Assembly (NCBI GenBank): GCA_937124525.1
Contig: CAKZLA010000103.1
Coordinates: forward strand, 1 to 16,320
Reading direction: 5' to 3'
DNA from: an uncultured Desulfobacterium sp.
GTDB taxonomy: Bacteria; Desulfobacterota; Desulfobacteria; Desulfobacterales; Desulfobacteraceae
Length of the DNA: 16,320 bases
Numbering within the stretch: the stretch's first letter is position 1; each line of letters starts with the position of its first letter. The notes below the pieces were generated by a model. It was not told where the DNA came from. It saw only the letters and a list, made by a program, of their open reading frames with translations, and ran no database searches. Made by a program: the position numbers and the translations under genes. This document shows positions 7,420 to 12,482 of this stretch, piece by piece.

Positions 7420-8586
7420 TTAAAGTTCTTCATGGGGGAGCAACCCCAGCCATTCACTTCCGGCAAGGGGCAGCTCCCTGTCCCGGGTTTTAAAATAAAC
7501 TTCCGAAATAATCTCCGGGGTGATGTCCCGTCCCCCAAGCCCTGCAATGTAGTTAAATACAACGGGTCCATGGGATAGGGGTTGCAGGGCTCCTTTGATC
7601 TCCTGGGCAAAAATGCCGCCGGAACCAAAGGAAAAATTTCGATCCAGCACCGCCACTTTTCTGGAATTTTTCAATGCCCGGCGAATGGCTTCTCCGGGAA
7701 AGGGACGAAATGTTTTGATTTTTAAAATGCCAAATGTTTCATCCTGTTTTTCCATGTCCATCTGAACCTGTCGGGCTGTGCTGGTGGCTGATCCCGTTGT
7801 CACCAATATAATATCTGCATCTTCACAGTTAATTTCCTCAACCATGCCGTATCGTCTATGAAATATGGCGTTAAATTCATCTTCCACATCATCGTAAATA
7901 TCAAGGGTATGTTCCATGGCATGATGGATGCTTTGGCGCATCTCCATGTACACATTGGGGGGCGCCATCTGAAACAACGCAAAGGGATTGTCAGGATCAA
8001 GGGCAATACGGGGCTCGTAGGGGGGTAGAAAATCATCCGCTTGTATTTGTTCTGGTATGGACACCGGTTCAAAGGTGTGGGAGACAAAAAAGGCATCAAT
8101 GACCACCATCACCGGCAGGTTCACAAGCTCTGCCAGACGAAAGGCAAAAAGGGTGGTATCCAGGGCCTCCTGGCCGTTTTCGCAATAGAGCTGTATCCAC
8201 CCGGTGTCCCGCTGGGCCAGGGAATCACTTTGGTCCATCCAGATATTCCATCCCGGTCCCAGGGCCCGGTTCACCTCCCCAAGGACAATGGGAAGCCTGG
8301 CTCCGGATGCCCAATGGAGCATCTCGTGCATCAGGGCAAGGCCATGGGATGAGGTGGCGGTGAAGGTGCGGACCCCGGTGCTTGCGGCCCCCACAACGGC
8401 TGCCATGGCCGAATGTTCGCTTTCCACGGGAATAAACTTAGCCTTCATTTCGCCACTGGCGCAATATTCAGAAATGGCCTCTATTATATGAGTCTGGGGG
8501 GTGATGGGATACCCGGAGACCACGTCCACCCGGGCAAGCTTCACCGCTTCAGAAATGGCATGGCTGCCTTCAATCACCTGCTTCAT
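7420..8586 (-). CDS. porA: 2-oxoacid:ferredoxin oxidoreductase, alpha subunit (PorA/VorA type), 388 aa
   Basis: The start is the ATG at 8586-8584, with AAGGAGG 4 nt upstream and a 4-bp ATGA overlap with the stop of the preceding flavoprotein gene, so the two are translationally coupled. Marks of the alpha subunit: SGYPITPQT at 24-32 (domain I substrate/ThDP region), ESEHSAM at 55-61 with E55 at the usual catalytic glutamate position, TATSSHGLALMHEML at 76-90, and RDTGWIQLYCENGQEALD. The C-terminal part has the transketolase-C-like region (VAVLDRNFSFGSGG) and ends in a normal tail, so it looks intact. It works in one complex with porB, porG and the ferredoxin-bearing partner. It belongs to the small multi-subunit type rather than the large single-chain PFOR. 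Confidence 0.92.
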   Translation of the reverse strand: MKQVIEGSHAISEAVKLARVDVVSGYPITPQTHIIEAISEYCASGEMKAKFIPVESEHSAMAAVVGAASTGVRTFTATSSHGLALMHEMLHWASGARLPIVLGEVNRALGPGWNIWMDQSDSLAQRDTGWIQLYCENGQEALDTTLFAFRLAELVNLPVMVVIDAFFVSHTFEPVSIPEQIQADDFLPPYEPRIALDPDNPFALFQMAPPNVYMEMRQSIHHAMEHTLDIYDDVEDEFNAIFHRRYGMVEEINCEDADIILVTTGSATSTARQVQMDMEKQDETFGILKIKTFRPFPGEAIRRALKNSRKVAVLDRNFSFGSGGIFAQEIKGALQPLSHGPVVFNYIAGLGGRDITPEIISEVYFKTRDRELPLAGSEWLGLLPHEEL

Positions 8587-10343
8587 TTTTCCTCCTTCAT
8601 GGTGATGGCGTTCCGGGGACACTCCACCGAACAGACCCCGCACCCCTTGCAATAATCCAGATCAATCACCTTTTTGCCATTTTGTCTTGTGATGGAAATT
8701 TCCGGACAAAAGATCCGGCAGTTATCACATTCATTGCAAAATCCACATTGATAACAGCGCTGGGCCTCTGCCATGGCCTCTTCTTCGGTGTAACTTTTTT
8801 CCACCTCATCAAAGGATGTTACCGCCGTTTCGGGCAGGATATGTCCGGGGTCAATCCTCGGTGCTGATGTAAAATAATCGCGGTTGATTTCAGTATCCAC
8901 CACCACATGGCTTGAATCATTTTTTCTTTGGCCATTGAGATAGATTTCCATGGAAAGGGCTTTTCCCGCACCCACCCGGCAGTTGTCCACCGTCTTTTGA
9001 ACCATATCAATGCCGGAATTAAAAAATGCAGACAGAGAAATGGCGGCCTCTTTACCAGATGCAATGGCGTGGGTCACACTTTGAGTTGAATTGACACAAT
9101 CTCCTCCATAAAGAATGGGAATCTTATGAGCATCAAATTTTACATGGTCAAGACAGATTGTGGAAGCATGGTTTTCCAGGTGCCAAGCATCATGGCACGC
9201 AGCACCAATGCCCGAATAAATTTCACTGAACACCATTGTTTCAGTGATATTTTCAACGGGTATGACCCGGGTTCGTCCATCACCGTCTTTCTCTGCCACA
9301 GGTGACATGGTTATCACCTTAAGAAGAAGACCTTCGGCGGTTTCCTGCACAGCCACTGGGGATTTCAATTCAAGGATGTCAATACCCTCCTTTTCGGTTT
9401 CCCAAATCTCCTCGTCAAAGGCGGGCATATCCTGTTTTCGTCTTCGATAAACGATCACCGGGTCAGCCCCCAGGCGCTTGAGGGATCTTGCCACGTCAAT
9501 GGCGGTGTTGCCACCACCGATCACCGCCAGCCTGCCCTGTTTAGGCCCCATTATTTTTTGCTGGATATCCATTAAAAGTGCCAGTCCCTGGTGGATATGG
9601 GCTTCCCCTTCAATCCCCATGGTTAAAGGAACCGACAGGCCGGGGCTGATGAAAACAGCATCATAATTATGGTGGGCTAAGGCAATGAATTCAGCATCAA
9701 GGGAATGATTGTAATGAATTTTAACCCCCATGTTAAAAATTCTGTCAATCTCATGGTTTAGTATTGATTTTGGCAGACGATGGGAGGGAATCCCCCACTG
9801 CATGACCCCGCCTGGCCTGTCTGTGGATTCAAAAATTTCGCAGGAGAATCCCAGGCGAGTGAAAAAATAAGCTGCCGACAGACCTGCAGGGCCTGCACCC
9901 AATATTGCAACCCTTTTACCATTAACGGGAAGTGAAGCAATATCCAGAGAAAAGGTGTCTGATATGGCCTTGTCTCCGATAAATCGCTCCAGGCATCGGA
10001 AGGCCACAGCCTGGTCCTGGGACCCACGATTACAGGCCGATTCACAGGTATGAAAACACACTCTGCCACAGGTGGCTGGAAAGGGGTTTTCCTGGATTAA
10101 TGCCCGGAATGCGGCGTGGTGGTTTCCCATGGAAAGGTGCGTGACCACTTTGGGGATATGGTTGCCTGCCGGGCAGGATGCACTGCAAGGAGCGATTTTA
10201 TTTTCATAAACCGGTCGGGCAAAACGCCAGGAACCGGTCTTATTTATTCTGGAGCTTGTATGGGATTTGGAGATGTATAACGATACGTTATTCTTTAATC
10301 CATGGACCTTTGGCTTTTCTTTCACAATTGACTGGGATTCCAT
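8583..10343 (-). CDS. GltD-like FAD/NAD(P)H oxidoreductase fused to a C-terminal 2x[4Fe-4S] ferredoxin domain, 586 aa
   Basis: The start is ATG 10343-10341 with AGGGAGG just upstream. Domains in order: an N-terminal Fe-S helical domain with C53, C57, C92, C96, C100 and C104 (CSASCPAGNHIPK and TCGRVCFHTCESAC); an FAD Rossmann fold with GAGPAG at 149-154; a pyridine-nucleotide fold with GGGNTA at 276-281 followed by VYRRRKQDMPA, whose arginines favour NADPH; and a second FAD contact in LYGGDC. This is the layout of the glutamate synthase small subunit. A ferredoxin tail follows: cysteines 530-546 (CYQCGFCNECDNCRIFCP) and CKGCGVCSVECP at 565-576. That tail is what the delta subunit PorD usually provides. 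Its position between gamma and alpha, overlapping alpha by 4 bp, suggests it is the delta-equivalent and can pass electrons between the complex and NAD(P). Confidence 0.9.
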   Translation of the reverse strand: MESQSIVKEKPKVHGLKNNVSLYISKSHTSSRINKTGSWRFARPVYENKIAPCSASCPAGNHIPKVVTHLSMGNHHAAFRALIQENPFPATCGRVCFHTCESACNRGSQDQAVAFRCLERFIGDKAISDTFSLDIASLPVNGKRVAILGAGPAGLSAAYFFTRLGFSCEIFESTDRPGGVMQWGIPSHRLPKSILNHEIDRIFNMGVKIHYNHSLDAEFIALAHHNYDAVFISPGLSVPLTMGIEGEAHIHQGLALLMDIQQKIMGPKQGRLAVIGGGNTAIDVARSLKRLGADPVIVYRRRKQDMPAFDEEIWETEKEGIDILELKSPVAVQETAEGLLLKVITMSPVAEKDGDGRTRVIPVENITETMVFSEIYSGIGAACHDAWHLENHASTICLDHVKFDAHKIPILYGGDCVNSTQSVTHAIASGKEAAISLSAFFNSGIDMVQKTVDNCRVGAGKALSMEIYLNGQRKNDSSHVVVDTEINRDYFTSAPRIDPGHILPETAVTSFDEVEKSYTEEEAMAEAQRCYQCGFCNECDNCRIFCPEISITRQNGKKVIDLDYCKGCGVCSVECPRNAITMKEEK

Positions 10344-10360
10344 TGAGCCTCCCTGTGTTT

Positions 10361-10436
10361 TTTTATATGAAACTCCGCCCAACATACTGATATTATTAGA
10401 GTTTCATTTTTCGTTGTGGCTGGTGCTTACAGCCAT
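10361..10436 (-). repeat. Two-hairpin repeat, copy B1
   Basis: On the minus strand: stem I TGGCTG with CAGCCA (plus-strand 10430-10435 and 10417-10422), linker CAACGAAAAATG, stem II AAACTC with GAGTTT (10399-10404 and 10370-10375) around a 23-nt loop, then CATATAAA. It ends about 10 nt before the flavoprotein ribosome site and is in the sense orientation to the operon. Confidence 0.75.
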
Positions 10437-10440
10437 GTGG

Positions 10441-10641
10441 GTTTATATGAAACTCTGTCTAATAAAGAGTGTTGAAAAGTATTTTTAAAATATTAATTAT
10501 TTCAATATGTTACATTTCAAAACGTCAATATTGGTATAAATACTTGATTTTATCATTTAAAATAGCAGTTGTTCCAACACCCTTTAATGGTCTTGAATAA
10601 TAAGAGTTCCAACTTTCATTATAGCAGGTATTTACTGCCAT
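10441..10641 (-). repeat. Two-hairpin repeat, copy D, interrupted by a small insertion
   Basis: Stem I on the minus strand is TGGCAG with CTGCTA (10640-10635 and 10627-10622), with one G-U type pair; stem II is GAACTC with GAGTTT (10609-10604 and 10455-10450), five of six pairs. Its arms are now far apart because of the segment 10464-10588; without that segment the loop is 23 nt, as in copies A1, A2 and B1, and the distance to B1 is the usual 80 bp. Confidence 0.65.
10464..10584. mobile_element. Small non-autonomous inverted-repeat element (MITE-like) nested in repeat copy D
   Basis: The ends AAGAGTGTTG (10465-10474) and CAACACCCTT (10575-10584) are inverted with one mismatch, and TAAT stands on both sides (10460-10463 and 10585-10588), consistent with a short target duplication. 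The 121-bp body is very AT-rich, has a second inner inverted repeat (AAGTATTT near 10477 with AAATACTT near 10538) and no coding capacity. The insertion splits the loop of copy D, and removal of one TAAT plus the element restores the family loop length. Confidence 0.55.
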
Positions 10642-10672
10642 GTATGATATATAAAAATGCTGGTAAGCCAGA

Positions 10673-10708
10673 CATTCATTCATTCATTCATTCATTCATT
10701 CATTCATT
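10673..10708. repeat. Tetranucleotide microsatellite, nine CATT units
   Basis: CATT is repeated nine times without interruption, reading as AATG on the coding strand. The stop codon of porG (10706-10704) is formed by the repeat itself. Because the tract lies at and beyond the stop, changes in unit number would change only the spacer to the next gene. Confidence 0.9.
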
Positions 10709-11264
10709 TATCACCCAAAAATTTTACGGCACCGTAGGCCTGTTGTGCCGCAGCCACATTTTGGGCTTGTTTCACCGGCACTTCATTTAAGATGGCCTTT
10801 TCAATGTATTTCATATCAGGCGTTGCCATCACCCGGGAAAAGGCACCTAACATGGCGGTGTTGATGATGGGCCGGGTCCGACTTCCCAGACCATTTTCCA
10901 ATGCAATGGCGGCGGCATCCACCACGGCCACTTTAAACCCTTTGAATGGTGTCATATCCTTTGGCTGTTCCACAGCGTTAATCAGTATTATTGCATCTTT
11001 TTTAACGCCCCGGGTGACATCAACGGCTGTGAGCAGCTTACTGTCCATGACCACCAGATGATCCGGGGTGTAAACATTGCTGCGAACAAGGATATCAGAT
11101 TTGGAAATTCTCAAGAAAGCCTCCACCGGCGCTCCCCTCCGTTCAACCCCGAACAGTGGAAAGGTCTGAACCTGATATCCAGAATCAAAAAAAGCTTTGG
11201 CCAGGGAAGTGGACGCGAGCACCGTCCCCTGCCCTCCCCGCCCGTGGAACCTTATTTCAATCAT
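10704..11264 (-). CDS. porG: 2-oxoacid:ferredoxin oxidoreductase, gamma subunit (PorG/VorG type), 186 aa
   Basis: The gamma subunit completes the thiamine site of the 2-oxoacid oxidoreductase and binds CoA. The N-terminus carries the family signature FHGRGGQGTV at residues 6-15, followed by FPLFGVERRGAPVEAFLRIS, and the length of 186 aa is usual for the family. AAGGAGA at 11278-11272 stands 7 nt before the ATG. It is the first gene of the minus-strand cluster; the next gene is 360 bp on, across repeats. A perfect 15-bp palindrome (11281-11295) lies just upstream of the ribosome site. The stop codon is part of a CATT microsatellite. Confidence 0.92.
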   Translation of the reverse strand: MIEIRFHGRGGQGTVLASTSLAKAFFDSGYQVQTFPLFGVERRGAPVEAFLRISKSDILVRSNVYTPDHLVVMDSKLLTAVDVTRGVKKDAIILINAVEQPKDMTPFKGFKVAVVDAAAIALENGLGSRTRPIINTAMLGAFSRVMATPDMKYIEKAILNEVPVKQAQNVAAAQQAYGAVKFLGDK

Positions 11265-11280
11265 GTGGATGTCTCCTTTT

Positions 11281-11295
11281 GCTTGATGATCAAGC
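11281..11295. promoter_or_regulatory. 15-bp perfect palindrome upstream of porG
   Basis: GCTTGATGATCAAGC has 7-bp arms around one central base and lies just upstream of the porG ribosome site (11278-11272). It may be an operator for a dimeric regulator or a small hairpin in the porG leader. Confidence 0.4.
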
Positions 11296-11316
11296 GTTGT
11301 AGGCTGATTTTGCGAA

Positions 11317-11435
11317 AATATTGGGCATCCTTCATTCCTGCTTTATACTTTCACAAGGTGACTGCCCATTTTACGGTGCTTGTCCTTGGAAAAGTGTAAA
11401 GTACTTTTGGGATGATATGAAGGATGCCAAATATT
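11317..11435. repeat. About 120-bp unit with 19-bp inverted ends (unit 1)
   Basis: The left end 11317-11335 and right end 11417-11435 are inverted copies over 19 positions with one mismatch; the core GGCATCCTTCAT / ATGAAGGATGCC is perfect. The interior (including GTACTTTTGGG at 11401) is shared with unit 2. No coding capacity. It looks like a non-autonomous mobile or palindromic repeat. Confidence 0.6.
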
Positions 11436-11440
11436 GTTTA

Positions 11441-11556
11441 AATTTTTGGCATTCTTCAAAAATAATTTACACTTTTTTAGAGCGTTCCCCATTTACAGGT
11501 TTCTTTTCCAAGATACGGTAAGGTACTTTTGGGGTCGTATTAAAGATGTTAAGTTT
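11441..11556. repeat. Diverged tandem copy of the 120-bp unit (unit 2)
   Basis: GGCATTCTTCA at 11448, a CCCATTTACGG-like segment, GTACTTTTGGGG at 11523 and ATTAAAGATGTTAA at 11539 follow unit 1 at a constant offset of 122-124 bp. Its inverted ends have decayed, so it is probably the older copy. Confidence 0.5.
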
Positions 11557-11713
11557 TTGATAAAACCAAACTTTTTCACTCTCGCCAAATTAATTATTGC
11601 TAAAAAGGGATGATGTCAAGAAAAAATTCAACCGCACAATTTTGTGCTGACATTACCCAGGGGTTAAATCCTGTTCCACAAACCATGGTGACGCAAGGAA
11701 AAACAAAAATGCA

Positions 11714-11750
11714 TTGACTTGAATAAAAATTGTGAGTAAATTTCACTCAC
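11714..11750 (+). promoter_or_regulatory. Promoter and overlapping TetR-type operator for the TetR / acyl-CoA synthetase operon
   Basis: TTGACT (11714-11719), a 17-nt spacer and TAAATT (11737-11742) make a sigma70-type promoter. GTGAGT at 11732-11737 and ACTCAC at 11745-11750 form a 6+7+6 inverted repeat that covers the -10 box, the usual place for a repressor. Autoregulation by the adjacent TetR protein is the simplest reading. Confidence 0.6.
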
Positions 11751-11774
11751 CCGATTAAATGTTGCAAAAGACCA

Positions 11775-11853
11775 TGTCGAGCTACCGACACAACGAAGAT
11801 TGAAAAAGCAGTTGCTGTTAGCACCCAATACCCAGTACTGCTTTTTAATATAA
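11775..11853 (+). repeat. Two-hairpin repeat, diverged copy C, in the TetR leader
   Basis: Stem I is TGTCG (11775-11779) with CGACA (11786-11790); linker CAACGAAGATTG (11791-11802); stem II is AAAAAGCAGT (11803-11812) with ACTGCTTTTT (11837-11846) around 24 nt; then AATATAAA. Linker and tail match the other copies while both stems have new but complementary sequences. It lies between the promoter at 11714 and the ATG at 11883, so it is transcribed in the leader. Confidence 0.65.
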
Positions 11854-11882
11854 AAACAAACGAATGAGACATCCAATGGATT

Positions 11883-12482
11883 ATGGATAATAAAATAATG
11901 AACCCACATCCCCCCCCCGGAAAAACCAAAATATTGAAATCTCTCTCCTGCCTTCTGGAGCAAAAAAATTTTAACGCCATCACCACGGCAAATATTGCCC
12001 GGGAAGCCGGGGTCACGGAGGGATTAATTTATAAATATTTCAAGGATAAAAAAGATCTCCTGTTTGAGCTGCTTGAAGAAAATATAACGATCTTTCAACA
12101 GTTACTTGCAGTAAAAATAAACAAAAAAAGCACCACCGTTGAAAAATTAAATGTCTTCATCTCCACCACCACCAAAGCCTACCTGAAAAACAGAGTATTT
12201 GGCAGAATACTGCTTCTTGAAGTGAGAAACAGCCCAGAATATTTTCAATCCAATGCCCATGCCGCGATGATGTCCATTGAGACATCCATACATGAGATCA
12301 TCATTAAGGGCATGGCGAAGGGAGAGATCAAAAAAGAAATTGAACCCCACCTGTTGCTCAAGGTGATGGTTGGCTCCATTGAACATGCTTGCCTGGATGC
12401 CATTATATTCAACCGAAATTTAAACACAGTTGCTGTTACAGATCAGATCAATAATATTCTTTTTAAGGGAGTTGAGATATGA
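11883..12482 (+). CDS. TetR/AcrR family transcriptional regulator, 199 aa
   Basis: The N-terminal part has the TetR helix-turn-helix: FNAITTANIAREAGVTEG then LIYKYFKDKKDLLFELL at residues 30-64, with the typical YxYFxxKxxLL ending. The remaining helices form the ligand and dimer domain and resemble none that I can name. Neither the ATG at 11883 nor the one at 11898 has a strong ribosome site; 11883 is kept as the longer frame, which adds only a proline-rich tail. Its stop overlaps the start of the acyl-CoA synthetase gene by ATGA, so both are one operon. The palindrome over the -10 box at 11732-11750 is its likely operator. An acyl-CoA or fatty-acid-like ligand is plausible from the partner gene, but this is inference. 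Confidence 0.9.
   Translation: MDNKIMNPHPPPGKTKILKSLSCLLEQKNFNAITTANIAREAGVTEGLIYKYFKDKKDLLFELLEENITIFQQLLAVKINKKSTTVEKLNVFISTTTKAYLKNRVFGRILLLEVRNSPEYFQSNAHAAMMSIETSIHEIIIKGMAKGEIKKEIEPHLLLKVMVGSIEHACLDAIIFNRNLNTVAVTDQINNILFKGVEI

Larger units (their letters stand above)
10344..10703. other. Intra-operon spacer between porG and the flavoprotein, made of repeats, an insertion and a microsatellite
   Basis: No gene is supported in these 360 bp. From left to right it holds the flavoprotein ribosome site, repeat copy B1, repeat copy D split by a 121-bp insertion, and a CATT microsatellite that touches the porG stop codon. The AT content is clearly higher than in the flanking genes. Confidence 0.7.
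11265..11882. other. Divergent intergenic region between porG and the TetR gene, rich in repeats
   Basis: No gene is supported in these 618 bp. It contains the porG ribosome site, a 15-bp palindrome, two tandem 120-bp units with inverted ends (11317-11556), a short palindrome GCACAATTTTGTGC at 11634-11647, the TetR promoter and operator-like palindrome (11714-11750), and a diverged copy of the two-hairpin repeat (11775-11853) in the TetR leader. Confidence 0.7.

Noticed and set aside
7240..10641. Reading the two-hairpin repeats as integron attC sites around gene cassettes
   Set aside because: Some copies contain GTTGGGC-like strings, but there is no consistent pair of RYYYAAC/GTTRRRY boxes at the ends of each unit, no integrase in the window, and the genes are a normal metabolic operon.
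11634..11647. GCACAATTTTGTGC palindrome as an operator
   Set aside because: Short, AT-centred, far from either start codon's promoter elements and single; not enough to call a site.
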